Assembly: GCA_946623785.1 (NCBI GenBank)
Contig: CAMORM010000011.1
Coordinates: forward strand, 1-37,165
DNA length: 37,165 nucleotides
Direction of reading: 5' to 3'
DNA from: an uncultured Verrucomicrobiota bacterium
GTDB lineage: Bacteria > Verrucomicrobiota > Kiritimatiellia > RFP12 > UBA1067
Both the position numbers and the translations under genes were made by a program. The notes under the pieces were generated by a model. The model was not told the DNA's origin. It saw only the letters and a program-made list of their open reading frames with translations, and searched no databases. Within the stretch, counting starts at the first letter, position 1. Every line of letters begins with the position of its first letter. This document shows positions 6,740 through 15,064 of this stretch, in pieces.

Positions 6740-9700
6740 ATGAACAAACCGATTCTCCTTTTCGGCGGCGACGCACATTCGAAGTTCCGCATCGACGCGC
6801 TTCGCGCAGCATTGTCAAAGGCGAGCCCCGCGTTTGCGGACGCAGGGATAGACGCCAAGTGGGTGTACGCAATCCAGCCGGATGGCGCTGGCCCGGACGA
6901 GGAGACGCTCGCCCGCGCGGCGCTTCTCCTGAACGCCGGGCCGGGGAGCGTCTCGGACGTCCCGCAGGGCGCGCGCGCGTTCTTCGTGACGCCGCGCAAG
7001 GGCACCATCTCGCCGTGGTCCTCGAAGGCGACCGACATCTTCCGCAACTGCTCGCTCGGCGGCATTGCACGCGTGGAGCGCGGCATACGCTACGCCATAT
7101 CCGGCGTTTCCGCGGAGGACCTCACTCCGCAGGCCCTCAACGCGCTGCACGACCGCATGACGGAAGGGGTGTACGAGTCGATCGACGACATCTTCGAGTG
7201 CCCGCCTCCCCGCCCCGGCCGCACTTACGACGTTATGGCGAAGGGCGTAGACGCGATTCGCGAGGCGAACGCCGAGATCGGGCTTGCGATCTCCGAGCAG
7301 GAGATGCAGTACCTCGCCGACTCCTTCCGGGCCGCCGGACGCAATCCGACCGACACCGAGCTTACGATGTTCGGACAGGTCAACTCCGAGCACTGCCGGC
7401 ACAAGATCTTCGGCGCCGAGTTCACGATCAACGGGAAGAAGATGCCCGACTCGCTTTTCGACATGATCAAGAACACGCACAAGAAGCACGGCAAGGGCAC
7501 GCTTGTGGCGTACAAGGACAATTCGTCCGTCGTAGAGGGGTTCGCAACCGAGATGTTCCTCCCGGACAAGGGACACAAGTACGGATTCAAGAAGGTGCAG
7601 CTCGACCAGTTGATGAAGGTCGAGACGCACAACCACCCGACGGCCATCTCGCCGTTCCCCGGCGCAGCGACAGGTGTCGGCGGAGAGATACGCGACGAGG
7701 CTGCCACCGGCAGCGGATCGCGCACGCACGCCGGCATCTGCGGCTTCATGGTCTCCGACCTGCATATCCCGGGGTTCCCGCAGCCGTGGGAGCGCGAGTA
7801 CGCCGAGTTCCCGCGTCGTCTCGCGACACCGCTCGCGATCATGACGGAGGGGCCGCTTGGCGGGGCGGCGTTCGGCAACGAGTTCGGGCGTCCGCAGCTC
7901 ACGGGCTTCTTCCGCACGTACGAAGGCGAAGCCGCCGGGCTCTATCGCGGCTACCACAAGCCGATCATGCTCGCCGGCGGACATGGCGTCATCGTGCGGG
8001 ACCAGGTCGACAAGAAGCCCGTGCCTACTGGTGCGTACATCGTCCAGATCGGCGGACCGGCGATGCGCATCGGGCTTGGAGGGGGCGCGGCTTCGTCGAT
8101 GATGACGGGCACGAATTCCGAAGCGCTCGACTTCAACTCCGTGCAGCGCGGAAACGCAGAGATGCAGCGCCGCTGCCAGGGCGTGATCAACGCGTGCTCG
8201 GCGATGGGAAGGAAGAATCCCGTGCTTTCGATCCACGACATCGGAGCCGGCGGGCTTTCGAACGGCTGCCCCGAGCTCGTGGAGGCGACGGGCGGAAGGT
8301 TCGAGCTCCGCAAGGTCCACAACGAAGAGCCTTCGATGAGCCCGATGGAGATATGGTGCTGCGAGGCACAGGAGCGCTATGTGCTTGCGCTCAGGCGCGA
8401 CGCCCGCGCGTTCTTCGAGGAACTCTGCGAGCGCGAGCGCTGCCCCGTGGCGTTCATCGGCGAAGCCACGGGCGACGGGCGTCTTGTCCTCGAAGACGAC
8501 TATTTCCACGACTCTCCGATCGACATGGACATCAGGGTCCTGCTGGGCAAGCCGCCCAGGATGCGCCGCGATGTCAAGCGCGTGAAGCGTCCGGCGAAGG
8601 CGCTCGACCTAGCGGGGGTAAGGCCGCAGGACGCGCTGTTCCGCCTCCTCCGCCTTCCGACGATTGCCGACAAGACGTTCCTCATCACGATCACAGACCG
8701 TTCGGTCACCGGACTTGTCGCGCGCGACCAGATGGTGGGCCCCTACCAGCTGCCCGCGGCAGACTGCGCCGTCACGACGATGGGCTACAAGACGCTCAAC
8801 GGACAGGCGATGGCGACTGGCGAGCGCACGCCGGTGGCGCTTCTGGACGGACCAGCTTCGGGGCGCCTCGCCGTTACCGAGGCGATAACGAACCTCGCCG
8901 CGGCGGACTGCGGCTCGATCGGCAACGTCCGACTTTCTGCGAACTGGATGGCTCCCTGCGGGGAGCCCGGCGAAGATGCCGTTCTCTACGACACTGTCAA
9001 GGAGCTCGGGCTGAGCTTCTGCCCGGACCTCGGCGTGTCGATTCCCGTTGGCAAGGACAGCTGCTCGATGCACACCACGTGGGAGGACTCGAAGGGCGTC
9101 TCGCACCGTCAGATCGCGCCTCTTTCGCTCGTCGTTTCAAGCTTCTCGCCTGTTGCCGACGCCTCGCTCACGCTCACTCCGGACCTTAAGGGGGTGAAGA
9201 CGGCGGACGGCAGGCTTTCCGCTGCCGGGACGCGCCTTGTCTACGTCGACCTCGGGCATGGCGCGAACCGCCTCGGCGCGAGCTGCCTCGCGCAGGTCTA
9301 CAACCAGCTTGGCGACGACCATGCCGATGCGGACGCGAAGAGCGTGAAGGCGTTCTTCAAGGCGATGAACAAGATCGTCGCGAAGCGCCTCGCGCTTGCG
9401 TACCACGACCGCTCCGACGGCGGAATTGCAGTGACCCTCGCCGAGATGGCGGTTACAGGAGGACGCGGCCTTTCGGTTGAGCTTCCTGGCGGCGACGCTC
9501 TTTCGGCGCTCTTCAGCGAAGAACCAGGCGCAGTGCTTCAGGTCGAGGAGAAGAACCTCAAGGAAGTGCTCGCCATCTTCAGGCGTGCTGGGCTCGAGGC
9601 GGACACGCACGTCATCGGCGAACCGTCGGATGACCGCTCGTTCACCGTTTTCGTGGGGAGCCGCCGCGCAATCGCGACGGACGTGAAGTCGCTCCGCCGC

Positions 9701-10633
9701 GCGTGGAGCGAGACCACATACCGCATGCAGGCGCTGCGCGACAATCCCGCCACGGCCAAGGAGGAGTACGACAACGGTCTCGACGACTCCGACCCCGGGC
9801 TGTCCTTCGCGCTCACCTACGATCCCGAGTCGCGTCCCGCGCGCGCATCGCGTTCGGCGAAGCCGCGCATGGCGATTCTGCGCGAGCAGGGGGTGAACGG
9901 ACACATCGAGATGGCCGCGGCGTTCGCGCTTGCAGGGTTCGAGAGCGTAGACGTCCACATGACGGACCTTCTTTCGGGACGCGTCGACCTCGCTGACTTC
10001 CAGGGCCTTGTGGCGTGCGGAGGATTCAGCTACGGCGACGTGCTGGGCGCAGGTTCCGGATGGGCGCGCTCGATCCTCTTCAACAAGAGGCTCAAGGCGA
10101 TGTTCCGCAAGTTCTTCCACAGGAAGGACACATTCTCGCTAGGAGTGTGCAACGGATGCCAGATGCTCTCGCAGCTCAAGGACCTCATTCCCGGCGCAGA
10201 GGACTGGCCCGAGTTCAAGCGTAACACGTCCGAGCAGTTCGAGGCGCGCTACTGCACGCTCGAGGTCCTCGACTCGCCGTCGATCTTCTTCAAGGGGATG
10301 GCTGGGAGTCGCATTCCGATCGCGGTGGCGCACGGAGAGGGCCGCGTGGTGTTCCCGGACGGTGCGGACGCATCGCGCGCCAAGGCGGCGCTGCGGTACG
10401 TCGACGGTCGCGGCAACCCCACGGAGCGCTATCCGTGGAACCCGAACGGCTCGGCGGGCGGCCTAACGTCGTTCACGACGCGCGACGGCCGCGCCACTAT
10501 CATGATGCCGCATCCGGAGCGCGGCTTCCGCGCGGTCCAGCTCAGCTACAACCCCGGAGTCTTCACGGGCGAGGCAGGGCCGTGGATGCGCATGTTCCGC
10601 AACGCGTACGCATTCGCCACCAAGGGGCGCTAG
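6740..10633 (+). CDS. purL: Phosphoribosylformylglycinamidine synthase, large single-chain form
   Basis: Converts FGAR, ATP and glutamine to FGAM, step four of purine synthesis. The 1297 residues match the E. coli-type single-chain enzyme. Visible: N-terminal PurS-like region, then [14 protein letters not shown] and [19 protein letters not shown] of the first synthase half, [12 protein letters not shown], a second half with PVGKDSCSM and HDRSDGG, and a C-terminal class I glutaminase domain ([12 protein letters not shown]) with nucleophile Cys1137 in GVCNGCQ and His1258/Glu1260 in PHPERGF. Start at ATG 6740 ([12 protein letters not shown]); the track's 79 extra residues are shadow of the EIIA gene. 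No Shine-Dalgarno is visible upstream. Many organisms outside the gammaproteobacteria split this enzyme into PurS, PurL and PurQ. Confidence 0.97.
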   Translation: MNKPILLFGGDAHSKFRIDALRAALSKASPAFADAGIDAKWVYAIQPDGAGPDEETLARAALLLNAGPGSVSDVPQGARAFFVTPRKGTISPWSSKATDIFRNCSLGGIARVERGIRYAISGVSAEDLTPQALNALHDRMTEGVYESIDDIFECPPPRPGRTYDVMAKGVDAIREANAEIGLAISEQEMQYLADSFRAAGRNPTDTELTMFGQVNSEHCRHKIFGAEFTINGKKMPDSLFDMIKNTHKKHGKGTLVAYKDNSSVVEGFATEMFLPDKGHKYGFKKVQLDQLMKVETHNHPTAISPFPGAATGVGGEIRDEAATGSGSRTHAGICGFMVSDLHIPGFPQPWEREYAEFPRRLATPLAIMTEGPLGGAAFGNEFGRPQLTGFFRTYEGEAAGLYRGYHKPIMLAGGHGVIVRDQVDKKPVPTGAYIVQIGGPAMRIGLGGGAASSMMTGTNSEALDFNSVQRGNAEMQRRCQGVINACSAMGRKNPVLSIHDIGAGGLSNGCPELVEATGGRFELRKVHNEEPSMSPMEIWCCEAQERYVLALRRDARAFFEELCERERCPVAFIGEATGDGRLVLEDDYFHDSPIDMDIRVLLGKPPRMRRDVKRVKRPAKALDLAGVRPQDALFRLLRLPTIADKTFLITITDRSVTGLVARDQMVGPYQLPAADCAVTTMGYKTLNGQAMATGERTPVALLDGPASGRLAVTEAITNLAAADCGSIGNVRLSANWMAPCGEPGEDAVLYDTVKELGLSFCPDLGVSIPVGKDSCSMHTTWEDSKGVSHRQIAPLSLVVSSFSPVADASLTLTPDLKGVKTADGRLSAAGTRLVYVDLGHGANRLGASCLAQVYNQLGDDHADADAKSVKAFFKAMNKIVAKRLALAYHDRSDGGIAVTLAEMAVTGGRGLSVELPGGDALSALFSEEPGAVLQVEEKNLKEVLAIFRRAGLEADTHVIGEPSDDRSFTVFVGSRRAIATDVKSLRRAWSETTYRMQALRDNPATAKEEYDNGLDDSDPGLSFALTYDPESRPARASRSAKPRMAILREQGVNGHIEMAAAFALAGFESVDVHMTDLLSGRVDLADFQGLVACGGFSYGDVLGAGSGWARSILFNKRLKAMFRKFFHRKDTFSLGVCNGCQMLSQLKDLIPGAEDWPEFKRNTSEQFEARYCTLEVLDSPSIFFKGMAGSRIPIAVAHGEGRVVFPDGADASRAKAALRYVDGRGNPTERYPWNPNGSAGGLTSFTTRDGRATIMMPHPERGFRAVQLSYNPGVFTGEAGPWMRMFRNAYAFATKGR

Positions 10634-10650
10634 CGGCGTCGCTTGCCAGA

Positions 10651-10680
10651 TTGCGCATCGGGGCGGGAAAATGGTATACT
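10651..10680 (+). promoter_or_regulatory. Upstream promoter (P1) of the aromatic operon
   Basis: TATACT at 10675-10680 with TGG immediately before it, and TTGCGC at 10651-10656, spacer 18. Predicted start near 10687, so the transcript would begin with the inverted repeat at 10688-10717 and include the whole leader peptide region. Confidence 0.5.
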
Positions 10681-10687
10681 GTACGGC

Positions 10688-10717
10688 GTCGGCGGAAAGG
10701 CGCGTCCGTCCGCCGAC
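10688..10717 (+). other. Inverted repeat at the predicted 5' end of the P1 transcript
   Basis: Nine-base arms GTCGGCGGA (10688-10696) and TCCGCCGAC (10709-10717) with a 12-base loop. It begins right at the predicted +1 of P1, so it could be a 5' terminal stem-loop in that RNA. There is no T-tract, so it is unlikely to be a terminator. Confidence 0.5.
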
Positions 10718-10724
10718 AATGCGC

Positions 10725-10750
10725 AGTTCCGTAACATCACGTTACGGACT
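10725..10750. promoter_or_regulatory. Palindrome covering the -35 region of the leader promoter (candidate operator)
   Basis: Arms CCGTAAC (10729-10735) and GTTACGG (10741-10747) around ATCAC, extended by AGT/ACT with one bulged base. It occupies the place where the -35 box of the second promoter should be, and no TTGACA-like hexamer is seen there. That is the layout of a repressor or activator site for a dimeric protein. It could also fold as RNA in the P1 transcript. Which protein binds is unknown; a TrpR- or TyrR-like function is only a guess from context. Confidence 0.45.
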
Positions 10751-10762
10751 GTCGTCCGGGCG

Positions 10763-10773
10763 TTTGGTACAAT
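10763..10773 (+). promoter_or_regulatory. TTTGGTACAAT promoter (P2) of the aromatic leader, predicted leaderless
   Basis: TACAAT at 10768-10773 with TTTGG upstream. The leader peptide ATG at 10781 begins seven bases after the box, so transcription should start at or next to the start codon. The same arrangement is seen at three other genes in this window. Confidence 0.6.
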
Positions 10774-10780
10774 AAGCGCA

Positions 10781-10855
10781 ATGAACAAGCAGTTTAGCCT
10801 TTACTTTGCGTGGTACTACGGGTCCGGGAGGACGCGGGGCGTCGGCGCTATTTGA
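10781..10855 (+). CDS. Aromatic leader peptide (attenuator), 24 codons
   Basis: A 24-residue ORF that the track shows only as the tail of a longer frame. Residues 5-13 read FSLYFAWYY: six of nine are Phe, Tyr or Trp. It lies directly behind a promoter and ahead of pheA-aroA-aroF, with an intrinsic terminator between its stop and pheA. This is the pattern of ribosome-mediated attenuation, as known for E. coli pheA and trp leaders: scarcity of charged aromatic tRNAs stalls the ribosome on these codons. Mixed codons for all three aromatic amino acids suit an operon that makes the common precursor as well as prephenate. The rest of the peptide is Gly/Arg-rich because its codons form the pairing arms. 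The product itself is probably not functional. Confidence 0.78.
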   Translation: MNKQFSLYFAWYYGSGRTRGVGAI

Positions 10856-10893
10856 AAGGCAACGACATAAAGAGCAAGCCAAGGCCCCGCGTC
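10822..10893 (+). promoter_or_regulatory. Antiterminator and competing hairpins of the aromatic attenuator
   Basis: GACGCGGGGC (10831-10840) is perfectly complementary over 10 bases to GCCCCGCGTC (10884-10893), which includes the 5' arm of the terminator, so the two structures exclude each other. The same segment can instead close locally as GACGC-GGG-GCGTC (10831-10843) or as GTCC-GGGA-GGAC (10822-10833). A ribosome stalled on codons 11-13 would cover the upstream arm and free 10831-10840 for antitermination; one reaching the stop at 10853 would mask it and allow termination. Pairings are read from the sequence; the switching is inference. Confidence 0.7.
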
Positions 10894-10916
10894 AAAAGGA
10901 ACGCGAGGCTTTTTTT
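10881..10916 (+). terminator. Intrinsic terminator of the aromatic attenuator
   Basis: The 5' arm GCCCCGCGT (10884-10892) pairs with ACGCGAGGC (10901-10909) with one C/A mismatch and an eight-base loop, extended by a G-U and two A-U pairs, followed by seven Ts (10910-10916). It sits 14 bases before the pheA ATG, so it can only act as an attenuator of the following operon. Confidence 0.82.
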
Positions 10917-10929
10917 ATGGGAGCGTCAG

Positions 10930-12096
10930 ATGGGAGAATGTGACAGAGAGGGCAACCTCAAGAAAGCGCGTGTCGAGATAGACCGCATCGACGAGGAGCT
11001 GGTGAAGCTCTTCCTCAAGCGGCTCGAAGTGTCGCGGGACGTTGCGCTGGCGAAGCGCGCCACGGGCGGTTCGATACTCGACCCGGCGCGGGAGCGCGAG
11101 ATTCTCACGCGCGTCTCCGAGGCGGCAGGCCCGGAGAACGAAAACGCGGCGCGTCTTTTCTTCTCGACGCTCTTCTCGATCTCCAAGGCGCGCCAGAGGA
11201 GCATCATCAAGGGCACTTCGCCCCTCGTGGAGGAGATCGAGGCCTCGCAGCGAAAGCACGTTGCGGGGCTTCCCTCGCGCGCGTTCGTGGCATGCTGCGG
11301 AACGGAGGGCTCTTACGCGCAGCAGGCCGTGTCGCGCCTAGTGAAGGTTCCCACGATTGTATACTTCAACGAGTTCGAGCGTGTCTTCGAGGCGGTGGAA
11401 AAGGGCCTATGCCCATATGGCGTGCTGCCGATCGAAAACTCCGCCGCGGGTTCGGTTACGGCCGTGTACGACCTCATGCAGAAGCATTCGTTCCACATCG
11501 TGAAGGCGCTTCGCCTGAAGGTGGACCACGTTCTTCTCGCAAACCCTGGGGTGAAGTTCGGCGACGTGAAAGAGGTCATGAGCCATCGCCACGCGCTTGC
11601 GCAGTGCAACAACTTCCTAAAGGCGAATTCGTCCATAAAGGCCACCCCGATGTCAAACACCGCCACGGCAGCGAAGGAACTCGCCGCTTCAGGGCGGCGC
11701 GACGCCGCGGTGATAGCGTCCCGCTCATGCGCGGAGCTTTACGGGCTCGAGGTCATCGCCGAGAAGATACAGGACGCCGCGTACAACTACACGCGCTTCA
11801 TCTGCATCTCGAAGGACCTGGAGGTCTATCCGGACGCCAACAAGATATCGATCATGCTGTCGCTGCCCCATCGCCCCGGAGCTCTTCAGGCGATCATATC
11901 GAAGTTCGCCGCGATCGACGTGAACCTCACGAAGCTCGAGTCTCGCCCAGTTCCGGGAATGGACTTCGAGTTCAGCTTCATATTCGACTTCGAGGCTTCG
12001 CCTTCGGACCCGTCGGTGCGGAGCCTTCTTTCCGAGATTTCGCAGGACCCCGAGATAGACCACTTCGGATTCCTCGGGGCGTACAGGGAGAAGTAG
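10930..12096 (+). CDS. pheA: Bifunctional chorismate mutase / prephenate dehydratase
   Basis: Converts chorismate to prephenate and then phenylpyruvate, the route to phenylalanine. The 388 residues hold a type II chorismate mutase helix bundle (about 1-95: ARVEIDRIDEELVKLFLKR...), a prephenate dehydratase domain (from about 118: CGTEGSYAQQA, GVLPIENSAAGSV, and the catalytic TRF in YNYTRF near 287-290) and a C-terminal ACT domain with the Phe-binding motifs HRPGAL and LESRP (near 337). I use ATG 10930, with GGGAG six bases upstream, just beyond the attenuator; the track start at 10810 would run through the terminator. The ACT domain predicts feedback inhibition by Phe, on top of attenuation. 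It is followed by aroA after four bases. Confidence 0.95.
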   Translation: MGECDREGNLKKARVEIDRIDEELVKLFLKRLEVSRDVALAKRATGGSILDPAREREILTRVSEAAGPENENAARLFFSTLFSISKARQRSIIKGTSPLVEEIEASQRKHVAGLPSRAFVACCGTEGSYAQQAVSRLVKVPTIVYFNEFERVFEAVEKGLCPYGVLPIENSAAGSVTAVYDLMQKHSFHIVKALRLKVDHVLLANPGVKFGDVKEVMSHRHALAQCNNFLKANSSIKATPMSNTATAAKELAASGRRDAAVIASRSCAELYGLEVIAEKIQDAAYNYTRFICISKDLEVYPDANKISIMLSLPHRPGALQAIISKFAAIDVNLTKLESRPVPGMDFEFSFIFDFEASPSDPSVRSLLSEISQDPEIDHFGFLGAYREK

Positions 12097-12100
12097 CGGC

Positions 12101-13207
12101 GTGACGAGAATCGAGCCAGGTGCGAGACGAGGGGAAATGCGGCTTCCGGTATCGAAGTCGCACGCCCACCGCGTGCTGATCGCGGAGTTCCTCGCGGGAC
12201 GGCTCGCCTCGCTTGCGCCGTCGGAGGCAGACTGCGACGACGTCGCCGCAACGAAGCGTTGCCTTGTCGCGCTCGCATCCGGGGCGTCTGCGCTTGATTG
12301 CGGTGAGTCGGGGACAACTCGCCGCCTGCTCGGCCCCGTTGCAGCGGCGCTTGGCATAAAGGCAGAATGGATCATGCGCGGTAGGCTCGCGTCGCGTCCT
12401 CAGATAGAATACCCCGAGATAGCGCCGGGAGTGCACGAGCTTCCCGGGGATGTCTCCTCGCAGTTCGTCAGCGGGCTCCTTTTCGCGCTTCCGGTTCTCC
12501 GCGGTGATTCGGAAATCGTCCTTACGTCTCCGCTCAAGTCGCGCGGCTACGTCGACATGACTCTTGGCGTGCTGCGCGAGTACGGGATTTCGGTCGCCGA
12601 GACGGGCCGCGGGTTCCGCGTGCCGGGGAGCCAGGGCTACACGGCCCCGGCTAAGGGGCCTCGCATCGAGGGCGACTGGTCTTCGGCCGCATTTGCCCTT
12701 GCGATGAACGCGCTTGGAAGCGAAGTCCAGTTCGCGGATGGGGGCGCAGCGTCGCTTCTGTCCGATTCGCTGCAGCCCGACCGCGCGGTTGTCCGCCTGC
12801 TCGATGTCCTTTCAGGCGAAGGCGAGAGGATGCTTGACGTCGACCAGTGCCCGGACCTGTTCCCGGTCATGGCCGTTGTGGCGGCGTGCAGGAAGGGAAG
12901 GACGGCCTTCGGCGGGACGCGCAGGCTGCGCCTCAAGGAGTCCGACAGGGTGGCGGCCATGGCGGATGTGCTTGGCAGGTTCGGAGTCCGCTGCTGCGCC
13001 GATGAGGACGGGTTCTCGGTCGACGCGAAGGGCGGGCCGCTCGCAGGCGGGGCTTTTTCGTCGTTTGCCGACCACCGCGTGGCGATGGCGGTGGCGGTTG
13101 GCGCAACGTGCGCCGGAACGCCCGTGGAGATCGACGACACGGCGTGCGCCGCGAAGTCGTACCCGACGTTCTTCGGGGATTTTGGGAGGTTGGTCGTTGG
13201 TAGTTAG
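12101..13207 (+). CDS. aroA: 3-phosphoshikimate 1-carboxyvinyltransferase (EPSP synthase)
   Basis: Transfers enolpyruvate from PEP to shikimate-3-phosphate, the sixth shikimate step. GTG start with GGGAG ten bases upstream. Motifs: LPVSKSHAHR with Lys19, Ser20 and Arg24 at the substrate site, GESGTTRRL in place of the common NAGTAMR loop, RGRLASRPQ, SSQFVSGLL, GDWSSAAFALA, and the C-terminal RLRLKESDR and DHRVAMA...KSYPTFF. At 368 residues it is about 50 shorter than the E. coli enzyme, but both pseudo-symmetric halves are present. The last codons (LVVGS and stop) fall in a GTTRGTN heptamer repeat that seems to have overwritten the original 3' end. Confidence 0.94.
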   Translation: MTRIEPGARRGEMRLPVSKSHAHRVLIAEFLAGRLASLAPSEADCDDVAATKRCLVALASGASALDCGESGTTRRLLGPVAAALGIKAEWIMRGRLASRPQIEYPEIAPGVHELPGDVSSQFVSGLLFALPVLRGDSEIVLTSPLKSRGYVDMTLGVLREYGISVAETGRGFRVPGSQGYTAPAKGPRIEGDWSSAAFALAMNALGSEVQFADGGAASLLSDSLQPDRAVVRLLDVLSGEGERMLDVDQCPDLFPVMAVVAACRKGRTAFGGTRRLRLKESDRVAAMADVLGRFGVRCCADEDGFSVDAKGGPLAGGAFSSFADHRVAMAVAVGATCAGTPVEIDDTACAAKSYPTFFGDFGRLVVGS

Positions 13208-13223
13208 TCGTTGGTGGCTAGTG
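13189..13223. repeat. Five degenerate heptamers GTTRGTN across the aroA stop codon
   Basis: Units GTTGGTC, GTTGGTA, GTTAGTC, GTTGGTG and GCTAGTG follow head to tail. The third supplies the TAG stop of aroA. On the other strand the core reads YAAC next to AC, resembling the octamer array at 23124-23227. Confidence 0.6.
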
Positions 13224-13247
13224 GCACGGATTTAAGAGGAAAGCAAA

Positions 13248-14258
13248 ATGATAATAATACTGAAGAAAGGTACGAGTTCCGCGCAGGTCGAGAACCTGAA
13301 GGCGCTGCTCAAGTCCAAGAACATCACGCCCAACGTTTCCGAGGGCCAGCTAGAGACGGTCATCGGGTGCGTAGGCGACATCGCGCACATCGACCCGGGG
13401 CTCATCGAGGCGATGGACGGCGTGGAGAAGGTCCAGCGCATCCAGGAGCCGTACAAGGCCGCGAACAGGAAGTTCCACCCGGAGGACACGGTCGTAGACT
13501 GCTCCGGCGTGAAGATAGGCGGCGGCGCGTTTGCGGTGATAGCCGGGCCGTGCTCCGTAGAGAGCGAGGAGCAGCTTGTGGGGATTGCGCGCAGCGTTAA
13601 GGCCGCAGGCGCATCGATGCTGCGCGGCGGCGCGTTCAAGCCGCGCACCTCGCCTTATGCGTTCCAGGGGCTCGGCGCTGAGGGGCTCAGGCTTCTCGCG
13701 CTGGCCAAGAAGGAAACGGGCCTCCCGATCGTCACGGAGCTCATGGACTTCAGGGACATCGAGCTTTTCAACGACGTAGACGTAATCCAGATCGGCGCGC
13801 GCAACATGCAGAACTTCAACCTCCTCAAGGAGGTAGGGTCGTACACGAAAAAGCCGATTCTCCTCAAGCGCGGCATGTCGGCGACGCTGCAGGAGCTCCT
13901 TATGAGCGCCGAGTACATCATGGCGTCGGGCAACCCGAACGTCATCCTGTGCGAGCGCGGCATACGCACGTTCGAGACGGCTCTCCGGAATACGCTCGAC
14001 CTCGGGGTAGTTACGCTGCTCCACCGCCTTTCCCATCTGCCCGTTGTGGTTGATCCCTCGCACGCGACGGGCCATGCGTACATGGTAGACTCTGTTTCCG
14101 TGGCGGCGTCGGCCATTGGCGCCGACGGTCTGATCATCGAGGTGCACAACGACCCGCAGCACGCGAAGTGCGACGGCGCGCAGAGCCAGACGCCGGAGAT
14201 GTTCGCGTCGACAATGCGCCGCATCGCCCGGGTGCGCGAGGCCATATCGCAAGGATGA
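13248..14258 (+). CDS. aroF: 3-deoxy-7-phosphoheptulonate synthase, type I-beta with N-terminal regulatory domain
   Basis: First shikimate-pathway enzyme, joining PEP and erythrose-4-phosphate. The 336 residues comprise an N-terminal ferredoxin-like, ACT-like domain (about 1-70, starting MIIILKKGTS) as in the Thermotoga enzyme, and a KDPG/DAHP-type TIM barrel: AGPCSVES (about 99-106), GGAFKPRTSPYAFQG, QIGARNMQNF, LLKRGMSAT, ERGIRTFE and VVDPSHATGH, all active-site or metal-ligand segments. The N-terminal domain usually mediates feedback inhibition by aromatic amino acids. AGAGGAAAG precedes the ATG. It is the third gene after the attenuator, so flux into the pathway would be controlled together with the PheA branch. 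Confidence 0.95.
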   Translation: MIIILKKGTSSAQVENLKALLKSKNITPNVSEGQLETVIGCVGDIAHIDPGLIEAMDGVEKVQRIQEPYKAANRKFHPEDTVVDCSGVKIGGGAFAVIAGPCSVESEEQLVGIARSVKAAGASMLRGGAFKPRTSPYAFQGLGAEGLRLLALAKKETGLPIVTELMDFRDIELFNDVDVIQIGARNMQNFNLLKEVGSYTKKPILLKRGMSATLQELLMSAEYIMASGNPNVILCERGIRTFETALRNTLDLGVVTLLHRLSHLPVVVDPSHATGHAYMVDSVSVAASAIGADGLIIEVHNDPQHAKCDGAQSQTPEMFASTMRRIARVREAISQG

Positions 14259-14265
14259 CAACGGC

Positions 14266-14940
14266 ATGAGAAACGCATCCATAACCGAGCTTGCCGGCGA
14301 CACGTGGTTTTTCCGCGGCATGTCGCGGGAAGAGATAGAGCGACTGCTTTTCCGTTTCAACGGCGTGAAGAAGTCGTACAGGAAGGGCGAACTGATTGTC
14401 CATGCCGGCATGCTGGCGACGCGGCTCATGATCGTGGTCTCAGGGCATCTCCACGTCTACCAGCGCGTAATGGACGACCGCGAGGTGCTTGTGCGCGAGA
14501 TCAAGAAGGGCACGGTCCTGGGGCTTTGGATGCTTAACAACACCGAGATCGAGAACTGGCCCGCGACCGTTGTGGTCGAGGAGCCGTGCGTGACGATTTC
14601 TCTCGACATGGCGCGCGTGCGCAGGTTCCTTGAGTCCGGGGATCCGGCGGTGTCCAAGATAGCGATAAACGTGGCGTGTCTACTTTCGCGGGAGCTTTTT
14701 TCGGTGTGGCGGAAGCTCTCGGTGCTGAGCGAGCAGAACCTCGTCGCCCGCATACACATGTACCTTTCCGAGCTGTACCACGAGTCCGGGGATTCCGCCG
14801 AGGTGTCGGTACCGTTCAACCGCGAGCAGATGGCCGAGTACTTCGGAGTAACCCGTCCGGCCCTCTCCCGCGCGCTCGGCCAGATGCGCGACCGCGGCCT
14901 GATTTCGTGGCGCAAGAACGTGTTCAAGCTGCGGTTCTGA
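14266..14940 (+). CDS. Crp/Fnr-family transcriptional regulator
   Basis: A 224-residue regulator with an N-terminal cyclic-nucleotide-binding-type beta barrel (about 15-125: RKGELIVHAGMLATRLMIVVSGHLHVYQ, GTVLGLWMLNN) and a C-terminal winged helix (FNREQMAEYFGVTRPALSRALGQMRDRGLI, about 183-210). It has no Fnr-type N-terminal cysteines, and the barrel lacks an obvious RExxRSxxxA cAMP phosphate cassette, so the ligand is unknown. It starts seven bases after aroF, with AAGGATG upstream, so it is probably the last gene of the aromatic operon. Its targets cannot be told from the sequence. Confidence 0.88.
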   Translation: MRNASITELAGDTWFFRGMSREEIERLLFRFNGVKKSYRKGELIVHAGMLATRLMIVVSGHLHVYQRVMDDREVLVREIKKGTVLGLWMLNNTEIENWPATVVVEEPCVTISLDMARVRRFLESGDPAVSKIAINVACLLSRELFSVWRKLSVLSEQNLVARIHMYLSELYHESGDSAEVSVPFNREQMAEYFGVTRPALSRALGQMRDRGLISWRKNVFKLRF

Positions 14941-14954
14941 CCGGCACGCCTGCG

Positions 14955-14966
14955 GTAGCGCGCTAC
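14955..14966. other. Perfect 12-base palindrome GTAGCGCGCTAC
   Basis: Lies 14 bases after the regulator's stop in the gap before the Gfo/Idh promoter. It may be an operator (for instance for the neighbouring regulator) or a stem in the operon's 3' end. No T-tract follows. Neither role is proven. Confidence 0.3.
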
Positions 14967-15016
14967 GCGCGCCCCTGCTGAAATGCGCCCGCCCCGTTAA
15001 TGGCAGTACATTCGCA

Positions 15017-15045
15017 TTGTGCCGCGGAGGGCGTTTTGCTATAAT
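15017..15045 (+). promoter_or_regulatory. Promoter of the Gfo/Idh gene
   Basis: TATAAT at 15040-15045 in TTTGCTATAAT, with TTGTGC at 15017-15022 and a 17-base spacer. The ATG is 19 bases beyond the box, leaving room for a short leader containing AAAGGGA. Confidence 0.6.
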
Positions 15046-15064
15046 TGGGCGAAAGGGAACAACC

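Noticed and set aside
6859-9189. 776-residue plus-strand ORF inside purL, and the 564-residue minus ORF at 6815-8509
   Set aside because: Both lie within purL, which shows all catalytic motifs in its own frame; composition is Arg/Pro/Ala-rich shadow.
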